Position numbers and translations under genes: made by a program. Positions 18,555 through 26,761 of a DNA stretch of 64,000 bases are shown here, one piece after another (the first letter of the stretch is position 1; each line of letters begins with the position of its first letter). The stretch comes from Anaerolineae bacterium (GTDB taxonomy: Bacteria > Chloroflexota > Anaerolineae > Anaerolineales > Anaerolineaceae). Where the stretch lies: positions 372,001-436,000 of the forward strand of contig JABUFD010000001.1 of NCBI GenBank assembly GCA_013314735.1. The letters run 5' to 3'. The notes under the pieces are model-generated. The model was not told where the DNA came from, ran no database searches, and saw nothing but the letters and a program-made list of their open reading frames with translations.

Positions 18555-20300
18555 CTAGAATAATTCGCCTTTGCTGGAAGGAATGGCGCCTTGACGCCGT
18601 GGGTCAATGCGGGTGGCAGTTGACAGGGCACGTGCCAATGCTTTGAAGGCCGCCTCCGCCTGGTGGTGGGTATCACGCCCATAGGGGATGGATAAGTGTA
18701 GATTGCAGCGCAGTTCTCCCGCGAAACTTTCGAAGAAATGCGTGAACATCGAAACCGGGATGCCGCCGGCGTGCTCCGCCGTCCAATTAATGTGAACCAC
18801 GGCATACGGCCGGCCGGAGAGGTCGAGGGTCAGCTCTGCCAGGGTTTCATCCATTGGTACGCGCACGTCAGCCATGCGCACAATGCCTTTCCTGTCACCG
18901 AGGGCTTTGAGGAATGCATTCCCCAGGGTCAGGGCTACATCTTCGATGGCATGGTGTACATCTACCTCCAGATCACCTGAAGCATTGACGGCAAGGTCAA
19001 ACAGGCCATGCACTGCAATCTGGGTCAGCATATGGTCGAAGAAGGGGATGCCAGTGTTGACCTGGCAAGCCCCGCTGCCATCGAGATTAATTGAGGCCTC
19101 GATGAAGGTTTCCTGCGTGGCGCGTTGGACCGATGCCTTTCGTCCGCGATCTGGTGCTGGGCGGACAGGGCGCAGGGCACTACCCGCTGCCAGTGCGGGA
19201 TTCCCCAACGCATAGAGCATGTCGATCAGAATATCGGTATCCTCGGGTTTGCCAATGCTGATCCGGAGGTAATCCTTGAGTCTGCCGCTGTTATAGTAGC
19301 GGGTGAAAATACCCTGGCGGATGAGATCGGCGTTGAGCGTGGCGGCCGGGCGGTCGTTGACACGGCACAGGATGTAGTTGCTTTGTGAACCGGGTACCGG
19401 ATCCAGGTAAGGGATTTCCGCCAGCCGCTGGTACATCCGCTGGCGTTCCGCTTTGATTTTCTCGACATTTACCGCCAGGAACGGCAGGCTGCCCAGGGAG
19501 GCGGTGGCGGCCTGCTGCGCGGCGACATTCACATTGTAGGGCTGTTTGCAGTTCCATAGAGCGGAGTGCATCCAGCGCGGGAACGCGCCGTATCCCACGC
19601 GCAAACCTGCCAGGCCAGCCCATTTGCTGAATGTGCGCAGTACGATCAAGTTTTCACGCTCCTTTACGTCCTGGATGAAACTGCGTTCCTGCCCCAGGAA
19701 ACCACCATCATCGCAAAATTCGATGTAAGCTTCATCGAGCACCACCAATACCGGCAAGTCAATGATTCGTTGAATTTCCTCACGTGAAGGCAGTGTGCCG
19801 TCAGGATTGTTGGGGGTGGTCAGGAAAAGCACCGCAGGGGATTCGGTTTCTATAGCGGCAGAGACCTGGTCGAAGGGGATCGAAAAATCCGGATTGCGCT
19901 CGATATTTACGATCTCACCGCCGTTGAGGAGTGTATCGAAAGCATACATGCCAAAGGTGGGCACCAGGTTGAGCACTTTTCCTCCGGGTTCGAGCACCAA
20001 CCGAAGGATCAGGTCCAGCAATTCATCCGCGCCGGCGCTGGCAACAAGGAATTCCATCGGCACCCCGGTATAATCGGCCAGGGTGGAGCGCAGTATGCGG
20101 CTTTCCGGGTCAGGGTAAATATTGGGAAACGACAGGTTTGACAGTGCAGCCAGTGCTTCGGGGGCCGGGCCGTAGGGATTTTCGTTCGCGTTCAGCTTCA
20201 CCAGGTCATGGATGGGACGTCCCAACCGCTCCGAAAGGATTTCGAAAGGTTCGATCGGTTGGTAAGGGGGGAGGTTGCGTAAACGTTCTTTGATGTTCAT
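18555..20300 (-). CDS. hisC-hisB: Bifunctional HisC-HisB: histidinol-phosphate aminotransferase fused to imidazoleglycerol-phosphate dehydratase
   Basis: One uninterrupted 581-residue frame. Residues 1 to about 365 are a complete class I/II aminotransferase: NANENPYGP at 38-46, TTPNNPDG near 161-168, the PLP-interacting Asp-189 in VVLDEAYIEF, the Schiff-base Lys-226 in TFSKWAGLAGLR, and the substrate/PLP Arg in LRISIGKPED. A Pro/Arg-rich linker covers about 366-388. Residues 389-581 are a full IGP dehydratase: FFDHML at 420-425, HHAIED at 449-454 and DTHHQAEAAFKAL from 543, the Mn-binding His/Glu repeats. Both active sites look intact. HisB and HisC catalyse consecutive steps (IGP to imidazole acetol phosphate to histidinol phosphate). 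The well-known E. coli HisB fusion partner is instead a phosphatase. The gene overlaps hisD by ATGA. Confidence 0.95.
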   Translation of the reverse strand: MNIKERLRNLPPYQPIEPFEILSERLGRPIHDLVKLNANENPYGPAPEALAALSNLSFPNIYPDPESRILRSTLADYTGVPMEFLVASAGADELLDLILRLVLEPGGKVLNLVPTFGMYAFDTLLNGGEIVNIERNPDFSIPFDQVSAAIETESPAVLFLTTPNNPDGTLPSREEIQRIIDLPVLVVLDEAYIEFCDDGGFLGQERSFIQDVKERENLIVLRTFSKWAGLAGLRVGYGAFPRWMHSALWNCKQPYNVNVAAQQAATASLGSLPFLAVNVEKIKAERQRMYQRLAEIPYLDPVPGSQSNYILCRVNDRPAATLNADLIRQGIFTRYYNSGRLKDYLRISIGKPEDTDILIDMLYALGNPALAAGSALRPVRPAPDRGRKASVQRATQETFIEASINLDGSGACQVNTGIPFFDHMLTQIAVHGLFDLAVNASGDLEVDVHHAIEDVALTLGNAFLKALGDRKGIVRMADVRVPMDETLAELTLDLSGRPYAVVHINWTAEHAGGIPVSMFTHFFESFAGELRCNLHLSIPYGRDTHHQAEAAFKALARALSTATRIDPRRQGAIPSSKGELF

Positions 20301-21622
20301 AAGCGCACCTCTGCGGCATTGGCATGGGCATCAAGGCCTTCGAAATGGGCAATCCGGGCAGCTGCCGGCGCAATCGACCTGGCAGTTGCTGGATCCATGG
20401 CGATCAGGCTGACAAGATGGATGAAATCGAGTACATTGATCGGACTGGAAAACCGGGCAGACCCGCCGGTAGGCATGCAATGGGATGGTCCGGCTGCGTA
20501 ATCCCCCAGCACCTCAAAGGAATGCTCACCGACGAAGACACCGCCGGCGGCATGGAGTTTTTCCGTCCATGCCCATGGATCCTCAACTGAAAGGCACAGG
20601 TGTTCCGGGGCGTATGCATTGGACAGTTCACAGGCCTCTGCCAGGCTGGCAGTCAGCACCGCCCCCGAGCGATGCTTGAGGGATTGGCGGATGGTTTCGC
20701 GGCGTTTCCGTTCAGCAAGCTGGCGCTCCACCGCCGCCTGTACTTTCGCGATCAATGACTGCGAGGGGGTCAGCAATATCGCGGACGCCATGCTGTCATG
20801 TTCCGCCTGTGCCAGCAGGTCAGCGGCCACCCATTCGGGATTAGCGCTGTCATCGGCGATCACCAGGGTTTCTGTGGGACCTGCCAGGTTGTCGATGCCG
20901 ACAGCACCGAACACCTTTTGCTTGGCGATGGTCACAAAGATATTACCTGGTCCGAAGATTTTATCCACCCGGCGGATGGTGCGGGTGCCGTAGGCAAGCG
21001 CGCCGATCGCCTGGGCGCCGCCGATCGCGTATACTTCGTCGATGCCCAGCAGGCTGGCAGCAGCCAGGATACCCTGGTTAACCTTGCCGGTGTTCTTTTC
21101 CGGCGGTGAGACCAGCACAATTTCGGTAACGCCTGCCACCTGGGCAGGTACCGCACTCATGATCACTGTGGAAGGGAGGGGAGCGGTTCCGGCGGGGATG
21201 TAGAGTCCCACGCGCCAAATCGGTCGCACCCACTGGCCGAGGGTACCACCAAGGTCGTTGGTGATCCAGGAGGTAACCGGTTGTTTGCGGTGGAAGTTCC
21301 GTACCCGTTCGATCGATAGTTCCAGCGCGCTACGCAGGTCTTGTGGCAGCGCTGCAAGGGCGGCTGAGATTTCGTCTGCGGAAACGAGCAGTGATTCCGG
21401 GGCAAATCCATCAATTTTGCGGGTATAGTCCAGCACGGCTTCATCGCCCCGCTCACGCACATCGTGCAGGATGCGGTCAACCACCTGTTCCGGGGAGAGG
21501 GTTTCACCAAAAACCTGTTGGATTCCTGCCTGCAAAGCAGGAGAGACCGGCAGCTCGCTCAACAGTCCGCGTTTTAGAATCGTATTTTTTGCCTCAGGTA
21601 CTGAATAACACTGGAGGGGCAT
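20297..21622 (-). CDS. hisD: Histidinol dehydrogenase
   Basis: Oxidises histidinol twice with NAD+ to histidine, the final step. A 441-residue protein with PVTSWITNDLGGTLGQWVRPI, GLYIPAGTAPLPSTVIM, AYAIGGAQAIGALAYGT-type segment, VDKIFGPGNIFVTIAKQKV, GPTETLVIADDSANPEW, DLLAQAEHDSMAS (zinc and catalytic His/Gln region) and APEHLCLSVEDPW. Length is typical. The stop overlaps the hisCB start (ATGA), so translation is coupled. It follows hisG by 2 bases. Confidence 0.97.
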   Translation of the reverse strand: MPLQCYSVPEAKNTILKRGLLSELPVSPALQAGIQQVFGETLSPEQVVDRILHDVRERGDEAVLDYTRKIDGFAPESLLVSADEISAALAALPQDLRSALELSIERVRNFHRKQPVTSWITNDLGGTLGQWVRPIWRVGLYIPAGTAPLPSTVIMSAVPAQVAGVTEIVLVSPPEKNTGKVNQGILAAASLLGIDEVYAIGGAQAIGALAYGTRTIRRVDKIFGPGNIFVTIAKQKVFGAVGIDNLAGPTETLVIADDSANPEWVAADLLAQAEHDSMASAILLTPSQSLIAKVQAAVERQLAERKRRETIRQSLKHRSGAVLTASLAEACELSNAYAPEHLCLSVEDPWAWTEKLHAAGGVFVGEHSFEVLGDYAAGPSHCMPTGGSARFSSPINVLDFIHLVSLIAMDPATARSIAPAAARIAHFEGLDAHANAAEVRL

Positions 21623-21624
21623 GG

Positions 21625-22647
21625 TTAATTCTCCTTCTGGATCGCTTTGATCATTGCGGTATAGCGGGGAGGTTCTTCTTCAAAAATGAACATCACCGGC
21701 AGAACCACCACACCGCTGCCGCCGACTTCTCGCAGAGCATTGACAGCCTGGAATAACTCTGTTCGACGAACGACCACATTGACAGCAAACCATCCGCTGC
21801 TGCTGTCTTCCACGAACACCGGTGAGATGGTAGGGCCTTGCAGGCCGTTGATCACGTCATTCTCAAATAATTTTCGGGCGATTGCCTCCGGTGACTCACC
21901 GCGCATGTTGGCGAAGACAGATACATTGTCCTTGCCACGCAGGTTGGCTTCGATGTATTCCAGCAGGATGCGCGCCACGCGTTGCGCTTCCGGATTCTTT
22001 TGCAGGGCTGTGATATTGCCGATCAGGCTGGCCTGGGAGCGGAGGATGATCCCGTCCGGGAGGGCACGCAGACGGTTGTCCTTCAGTGTCTGGCCGGATG
22101 AAACCAGGTCAGAGATCATATCGGCATAGCCAATCGCTGGTGCGGTTTCGAGTGTACCCTCCGTGGTTATCAGGTCGGCTTCGATTCTCAAACTTGCCAG
22201 AAAGCGGCCGGTGAGGGTCGGAAACTTGGTGACAATCCGCAGCGGCCTGCCCAACCGGACCGCCTTGCCGCTTAATTCCACCGTAGATGGGACATCTTCC
22301 CATCCCTCCGGCACGGCCAACTGCAAGCGGCATCCGCCGAATCCAAGCGCATCGTGCAGGATCAGCACCTGGTTTTCATCCCCTTTGAATTCCTCGATCA
22401 CATCCAGTCCGCTGATGCCGAAGTCCATACTGCCATCGCGCACCGCATTGACAATATCGATCGGGCGTTGAAAAAAGATATCGAGCCCGGGAATTTCCCG
22501 AATGGTCGCCTGGTATTGGCGCGGATTGGGTTTATGAATGGTCAGGCCGCACTCCTGCAGGAATGCTACCGCACTCTCACTGAGAACCCCTTTGGAGGGC
22601 AGTGACAGGCGTACATTGCGTTGGCTTGGGCTGGGTAGATTACTCAT
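21625..22647 (-). CDS. hisG: ATP phosphoribosyltransferase, long form
   Basis: First and committed step: ATP plus PRPP to PR-ATP. At 340 residues it is the long form, with its own C-terminal ACT-like regulatory domain (about 260-340, with SGVVVLPVMFIFEEEPPRYTAMI). No HisZ partner is therefore needed, and feedback inhibition by histidine is expected from family knowledge. The catalytic part has NVRLSLPSKGVLSESAVAFL, GLDIFFQRPIDIVNAVRDGSMDFGISGLDVIEE and EGTLETAPAIGYADMISDLVSSGQTL (PRPP-loop region). It is the first structural gene of the operon, 36 bases after the attenuator terminator. AGGA lies about 18 bases upstream, a weak Shine-Dalgarno. Confidence 0.96.
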   Translation of the reverse strand: MSNLPSPSQRNVRLSLPSKGVLSESAVAFLQECGLTIHKPNPRQYQATIREIPGLDIFFQRPIDIVNAVRDGSMDFGISGLDVIEEFKGDENQVLILHDALGFGGCRLQLAVPEGWEDVPSTVELSGKAVRLGRPLRIVTKFPTLTGRFLASLRIEADLITTEGTLETAPAIGYADMISDLVSSGQTLKDNRLRALPDGIILRSQASLIGNITALQKNPEAQRVARILLEYIEANLRGKDNVSVFANMRGESPEAIARKLFENDVINGLQGPTISPVFVEDSSSGWFAVNVVVRRTELFQAVNALREVGGSGVVVLPVMFIFEEEPPRYTAMIKAIQKEN

Positions 22648-22682
22648 ACTGTTATTGTAGTCATCCTTTCACGAAATGGAAT

Positions 22683-22709
22683 AAAAAAACCCCGGTGCGC
22701 TGACCGGGG
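22683..22709 (-). terminator. Attenuator terminator of the his operon
   Basis: On the minus strand CCCCGGT (22709-22703) and ACCGGGG (22696-22690) enclose a six-base loop CAGCGC and are followed by seven T residues (22689-22683). It stands between the leader peptide and hisG, not after a gene, so its role must be conditional. Confidence 0.92.
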
Positions 22710-22764
22710 TCGGGATTTTGGTTTAAGCAAAAAATTCCAGACGTTCCTGTCAGGCGCACTGGGG
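22690..22764 (-). promoter_or_regulatory. Antiterminator pairing of the his leader
   Basis: The 3' half of the leader-peptide frame, from CCCCAGTGCGC through the TGA stop (22764-22750), can pair with TCAGCGCAC and GGGG of the terminator (22703-22690). That gives 13 base pairs, with one A-C mismatch and one bulged C. This uses both the loop and the 3' arm of the terminator hairpin, so the two structures exclude each other. A ribosome waiting on the four upstream His codons would leave this segment free (read-through), and one at the stop codon would cover it (termination). Confidence 0.75.
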
Positions 22765-22785
22765 CTGTGAATGATGATGATGCAT
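22750..22785 (-). CDS. hisL: His operon leader peptide with four consecutive histidine codons
   Basis: An 11-codon frame encoding MHHHHSQPQCA, with all four His codons CAT, ending at TGA. It sits about 23 bases after the predicted start point of the transcript and about 40 bases before the attenuator terminator. It is the same logic as the enterobacterial hisL (seven His in a row in E. coli), but with an unrelated sequence. AGGT lies 10 bases upstream of the ATG, a weak Shine-Dalgarno. Its product has no expected function, and ribosome speed over the His codons is the signal. The role is inferred from position, codon content and the overlapping antiterminator. Confidence 0.82.
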   Translation of the reverse strand: MHHHHSQPQCA

Positions 22786-22816
22786 CTGGAAAACGACCTG
22801 TGATTTCATAGGCAAA

Positions 22817-22845
22817 AATGTATCAGAAATACAACACTTTGTCAA
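22817..22845 (-). promoter_or_regulatory. Promoter of the his operon
   Basis: TTGACA (22845-22840) and TACATT (22822-22817) are separated by exactly 17 bases on the minus strand. The predicted start point is near 22809, giving a leader of about 160 bases before hisG that contains the leader peptide and the terminator. Confidence 0.8.
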
Positions 22846-22898
22846 TGCAATCTATTGGGCTGAATCGGTGTATACTCGAAAAAAAGAAATGAGACTGC

Positions 22899-24608
22899 AT
22901 GATGAAAACGCTTGATCTGCTGAGGACTTACCCCGACTTGCCGAATGTGGATGGTGAAGGGTTTTTGTTTGCGTTTTCCGGCATGGATGGCGAAACGTGC
23001 AGCGCCAGCCAGTTCGTGCTGACACGACACCGCGAAGGGTATGATTTCCTGGTGGAAACACCGCAACGCCATCGATTGCGAATACGGTTGGGACGAACGG
23101 GAACCGTGCTTGTGGTAACAGGCGATGTTTTCGTGGTCGAATTCGATGACGCAATGTTGATTGTCAGTTTTTCCGCATGGCATACCCTGGTGGGACAACT
23201 GCCCAATGATGCGGTAGTCTCCTTGTTGGATGAATCTCGCAAACGCGTACAGGATGTTTCAAAGTGCAGCAAGCAGGATGAAACCCTGGCATTGGCACGC
23301 ATGGGTAGTCGTTTCAGCCTGTCGTATGGGACCAGTCGAGTGGAAGCCGAAAGCCGTGCCCTGGCTGGTCTAACTGCATTGGTTGACGAAGTGATCCAAC
23401 AATGCCTGGCTCCATATCGAAGTCTGCCGCGGTTGGCAGATCACAGGGACAGCCGTCTACTTCGGAAGTGCTTCAGCGTGATGCGGGTCAACACGCTGGC
23501 AGCAGAAGGCGTCTTTCCCCAGGCATGGTCCACCCCGGACCGGGTACCGCACAAAGACCTGTGGCTGTGGGATTCTGTGTTTCATTCTCTCGCCATGAAC
23601 AAGGTGAATGCCGGATTTGGGTGGCATTTCTTGAAATCCGTGCTGGATCAGCAGGCACTGGATGGAATGATCTCCCATCAGGTCAGGGTGAACGGATGGA
23701 AAAGTGACATTACCCAACCGCCAATCCTGGCATGGGGTGTCTGGGAAAATTATCTGGCACAGCAGAACCGGGATGTGTTGGCTTATGCAGCACCGCGGTT
23801 GGCGGCCTACCTGGACTGGGATGCCAGGCACCGCGACCGCAATGGGAATTCCCTGCTGGAATGGCAAATCGAGGGCGACCGCAATTGCCGCTCAGGGGAA
23901 TCGGGAATGGATAATTCCCAACGATTTGATGAAGCTTTACTGCTGGATGCGGTAGATTTTTCTGCATTTGCCGCACTGGAGATGGCATACCTGGCGCGGA
24001 TGTACGATGTATTGGGTGATACCGGGTCTGCCCAGGCGTGGCGGTCTCGATCCAGCCTGCTCTCAGGCGCGGTTCACCAGCAGCTCTGGAATTCGAAATT
24101 GGGTTTTTATTGTGACCGGAAAATGGACGGTACATTTTCACCTGTTCAAGCGGTGACAGGCTTCCTACCCCTGCTCCTGGATGACTTCCCGGCTGAACGG
24201 CTGCCTGTGCTGGTTACTGCCCTGCAGGATGAAAGCCGTTTTAATACACGCTTCCCACTGTCTTCTGTCGCTGTTTCCACGCCTGGTTGGAGCACCGATA
24301 TGTGGCGTGGAGCCACCTGGATTAATATGAACTACCTGTGTATCCTGGGATTTGAGAAACAAGGAATGCCAGGGATAGCGAAAGAGATTCGACGGATTAC
24401 CATCGACAGGATTCGTCATTATTACGAGCAAACAGGGGTAATCTATGAATTTTTCGATGCCAAAGACCAGATTTTCCCTGCGGAATGCGACCGGAAGGGG
24501 CGGAGAAAACAACCGTATGATATCCGGCGAAAAATGGATTCCATCCGTGATTACCATTGGAGTGCTGCCCTGTGTTACCTGATGCTTGCCGACACGGAGA
24601 CGCCTTGA
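22899..24608 (+). CDS. Trehalase/GH63-like (alpha/alpha)6-barrel glycoside hydrolase
   Basis: A 569-residue protein without a signal peptide. After an N-terminal beta-rich region of about 200 residues, the C-terminal part shows the (alpha/alpha)6 signature of GH63/GH37-type enzymes: KDLWLWDSVFHSLAMNKV, GMISHQVRVNGWKSDITQPPILAW, SGESGMDNSQRFDE (the ESGMDNS-type segment typical of GH63 and mannosylglycerate hydrolases), WRGATWINMNYL and IYEFFDAK near the end. A cytoplasmic glucosidase acting on short alpha-linked sugars or glycosylated compatible solutes is plausible, but the substrate is unknown. It is divergent from the his operon. A second ATG at 22902 is an equally good start. Confidence 0.75.
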   Translation: MMKTLDLLRTYPDLPNVDGEGFLFAFSGMDGETCSASQFVLTRHREGYDFLVETPQRHRLRIRLGRTGTVLVVTGDVFVVEFDDAMLIVSFSAWHTLVGQLPNDAVVSLLDESRKRVQDVSKCSKQDETLALARMGSRFSLSYGTSRVEAESRALAGLTALVDEVIQQCLAPYRSLPRLADHRDSRLLRKCFSVMRVNTLAAEGVFPQAWSTPDRVPHKDLWLWDSVFHSLAMNKVNAGFGWHFLKSVLDQQALDGMISHQVRVNGWKSDITQPPILAWGVWENYLAQQNRDVLAYAAPRLAAYLDWDARHRDRNGNSLLEWQIEGDRNCRSGESGMDNSQRFDEALLLDAVDFSAFAALEMAYLARMYDVLGDTGSAQAWRSRSSLLSGAVHQQLWNSKLGFYCDRKMDGTFSPVQAVTGFLPLLLDDFPAERLPVLVTALQDESRFNTRFPLSSVAVSTPGWSTDMWRGATWINMNYLCILGFEKQGMPGIAKEIRRITIDRIRHYYEQTGVIYEFFDAKDQIFPAECDRKGRRKQPYDIRRKMDSIRDYHWSAALCYLMLADTETP

Positions 24609-24663
24609 TTTTGCAGGAAATTGATACAATTCTATGATGATTGGTCAACCAGAAGGACTGCCC

Positions 24664-25863
24664 ATGACCCAAACCGAACTCGTGCCCTGGAATATCATTC
24701 CATTTCACCGCTACGAACCACCACAACCCCCACCCGCAGAAGTTGTCCGAAAAGGCCTGCAAGGGTTGCTGGCTCAGTTCTCCCGCAGAAAAGAATACCG
24801 TTTTGGCGTCGCTGACTTGAATGATCTCTCAAACGTACCGCCGTACCTGCTTAATCGGATTGCCGCCACTCCTTCACCGGCGGTGTACCTGTCCGCTCTG
24901 CGCCAGGCGTACGATGGTTGGGTGAGCCAGGAACATCCGTTAAATCCGGTGCAGGTGGTGGTGTATCCGCCCATGGGTTTTATGCTCGATTCACTGATTG
25001 AATGGGCCAGGGAACATGACTGGTGGGTGATGGAGCGACCGGCAGCACAGGATATCCTGACCGGCGGCGCTGGTTGGCTGGCGGAATATGAACGTAATCC
25101 CCATAAAGAGTTGTTGATTCCAGATCTGGCAACCCAGTTCCTGCGGCATCATAATGGGCTTGATCTGGTTCGTGGGCTGCTGAACTGGCTCTGGCTGCGT
25201 CAGCGCCACTGCCTGATCGGGTGTTCCAGTTGGGCATGGGCCTATCTGAGCAAAGCATTGCATATTAATACCATTTTGCCCCAACCGATGGTGCCTGCGC
25301 CAGCAGATGCCCGGCTGCTGGAAAACTGGTTCGAATTGCAGGCGGAAAAATCGGATAAATTTGGTGTTCGGTTCCGCCAGGTGAAAAATGGCAAGCCGGT
25401 GTTTGTAACGGAAGGGATTGATGGCGAAGGGGGCGGCGAATACCTGAAGCGGTTGGCGGCCCTTTGCCGGGGGAATGCCGGCGTGGCGTGGTCGGTATGG
25501 CGGGTGAGTTTGCAATATGGCATGGATGGGAAGCTTGATGACAGGGTTGCCTCTTCCGCTCAATCGGATCCGACAACGATCTGGGTCAAGGATATTGACA
25601 AACTTGAACTGCCGCAGGTGCCCTCTATGTCACAGGAAGTTGTGTTCATTCTGCATGGCATCCTTTTACACAGCGGATTATCCATGAATGATCTGATTGC
25701 GATTTTGCCGTTGGCGGAAACCGATGTGATGCAGACCCTGCAGTTATTAACAGCCAGCCAGGTGATTGACGAAATCGACGGCAAGTGGCAGGTCAGTCCC
25801 CTGGCCTACCCGGCTGTGCGCCAGGCATTGATGCTGGAAGGCACCCTGAGTGATGGGTTCTAA
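24664..25863 (+). CDS. Protein of unknown function, partner of an MscS channel
   Basis: A 399-residue soluble protein that I do not recognise. The N-terminus is Pro-rich (FHRYEPPQPPPAE). The middle contains alternating hydrophobic strands and helices (VQVVVYPPMGFMLDSLIEW, then LVRGLLNWLWLRQRHCLIGCSSWAWAYL) that look like an NTPase-type fold without Walker motifs. The last 90 residues (SQEVVFILHGILLHSGLSMNDL... LQLLTASQVIDEI... WQVSPLAYPAVRQAL) look like a winged helix. The start at 24664 has AAGGA 6 bases upstream. In-frame ATGs at 24634 and 24637 follow an extended -10 (TGA-TACAAT) and are alternatives. It ends 11 bases before mscS, so the two are probably one operon. Confidence 0.65.
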   Translation: MTQTELVPWNIIPFHRYEPPQPPPAEVVRKGLQGLLAQFSRRKEYRFGVADLNDLSNVPPYLLNRIAATPSPAVYLSALRQAYDGWVSQEHPLNPVQVVVYPPMGFMLDSLIEWAREHDWWVMERPAAQDILTGGAGWLAEYERNPHKELLIPDLATQFLRHHNGLDLVRGLLNWLWLRQRHCLIGCSSWAWAYLSKALHINTILPQPMVPAPADARLLENWFELQAEKSDKFGVRFRQVKNGKPVFVTEGIDGEGGGEYLKRLAALCRGNAGVAWSVWRVSLQYGMDGKLDDRVASSAQSDPTTIWVKDIDKLELPQVPSMSQEVVFILHGILLHSGLSMNDLIAILPLAETDVMQTLQLLTASQVIDEIDGKWQVSPLAYPAVRQALMLEGTLSDGF

Positions 25864-25874
25864 GGTGGTATGAA

Positions 25875-26690
25875 ATGGATCCAAATGAGTCTGTTCAACT
25901 ATTCCGTGATCTTGCGGAAATCAACTTTGTTAAAGCGCTATTCATTGTAGGATTCGCCTACCTGCTGACGCTGTTAATTGAAAAGGGATTGCCTTTTGTT
26001 ACCCGCTATCTACCGGCCAAGATGCGCTTTGCCATCCTGCCATCAATTCCTGTGCTGCGCCTGGCGGTGCAGGTGGTTGCGGTGGTGTGGGTTGTGCCGT
26101 TGTTTATTCACCCAACGTTCGAGAGCCTGCTGGCGATTCTGGGTGCAGTCGGGCTGGCAATCGGTTTTGCCTTCAAAGACTATGTCAGCAGCCTGGTGGC
26201 AGGGGTGGTATCCGTTTATGAGCATCCTTATCGTCCCGGAGATTGGGTGGAGATGAATGGGGTATACGGCGAAGTATTGTCGGTCGGGTTGCGGTCATTA
26301 AAACTGGTCACGCCGAATGATACCGTGGTGATGATTCCGCACCAGACGATCTGGACTGACAGCGTTCACAATGCCAACAGTGGCGCACGGGAGTTGATGG
26401 TTGTGACGCACTTCTACCTGCGGCCGCAGCATGATGCCACCCGTATCCTGCAGAAATTAAAGGATGTCGCTTTGACCAGTCCCTTCACCCAGCTGCTGAA
26501 ACCTGTGATCGTTGAAGTGCAGCAGGAACCATGGGGAACGCATTACCAGTTGAAGGCTTACCCGATTGACAGCCGGGACCAATTTTCCTTCCGCAGTGAT
26601 CTGACGGTGCGCGGGAAGGAGGCAATCCGTGCGTTGGGCGGTGAGGAAGTGGAAGTGGTGCCCATGGTGGGTGAAGGCTTCGGGCGTTGA
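25875..26690 (+). CDS. Small-conductance mechanosensitive channel (MscS family)
   Basis: A membrane channel of 271 residues that opens under membrane tension to release solutes on osmotic downshock. It has three transmembrane helices: VKALFIVGFAYLLTLLI, LRLAVQVVAVVWVVPLFI and the pore helix LLAILGAVGLAIGFAFKDYVSSLVAGVV. These are followed by the MscS beta domain (EHPYRPGDWVEMNGVYGEVLSVGLRSLKLVTPNDTVVMIPH). The alpha/beta C-terminal domain is complete. Length is close to E. coli MscS (286). It is 11 bases after an unknown gene on the same strand. Confidence 0.93.
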   Translation: MDPNESVQLFRDLAEINFVKALFIVGFAYLLTLLIEKGLPFVTRYLPAKMRFAILPSIPVLRLAVQVVAVVWVVPLFIHPTFESLLAILGAVGLAIGFAFKDYVSSLVAGVVSVYEHPYRPGDWVEMNGVYGEVLSVGLRSLKLVTPNDTVVMIPHQTIWTDSVHNANSGARELMVVTHFYLRPQHDATRILQKLKDVALTSPFTQLLKPVIVEVQQEPWGTHYQLKAYPIDSRDQFSFRSDLTVRGKEAIRALGGEEVEVVPMVGEGFGR

Positions 26691-26714
26691 CGAAGGTCAT
26701 ACGGACCCGGATGC

Positions 26715-26743
26715 TTGACAGAAAACAGGCTATGCTGTAAAAT
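26715..26743 (+). promoter_or_regulatory. Strong promoter before the tRNA-Ala pair and leuS
   Basis: Consensus TTGACA (26715-26720) and TAAAAT (26738-26743) are 17 bases apart, and the first tRNA begins 18 bases downstream. It is the only obvious promoter upstream of the two tRNAs and the T-box leader. Confidence 0.85.
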
Positions 26744-26761
26744 CTCTTTGCCTTGAAAACC

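Noticed and set aside
22768-22785. The ATGATGATGATG run on the plus strand looks like a trinucleotide microsatellite
   Set aside because: On the minus strand it reads as four His codons of a short frame, placed between a good promoter and an attenuator terminator. The coding interpretation explains more of the structure than slippage does.
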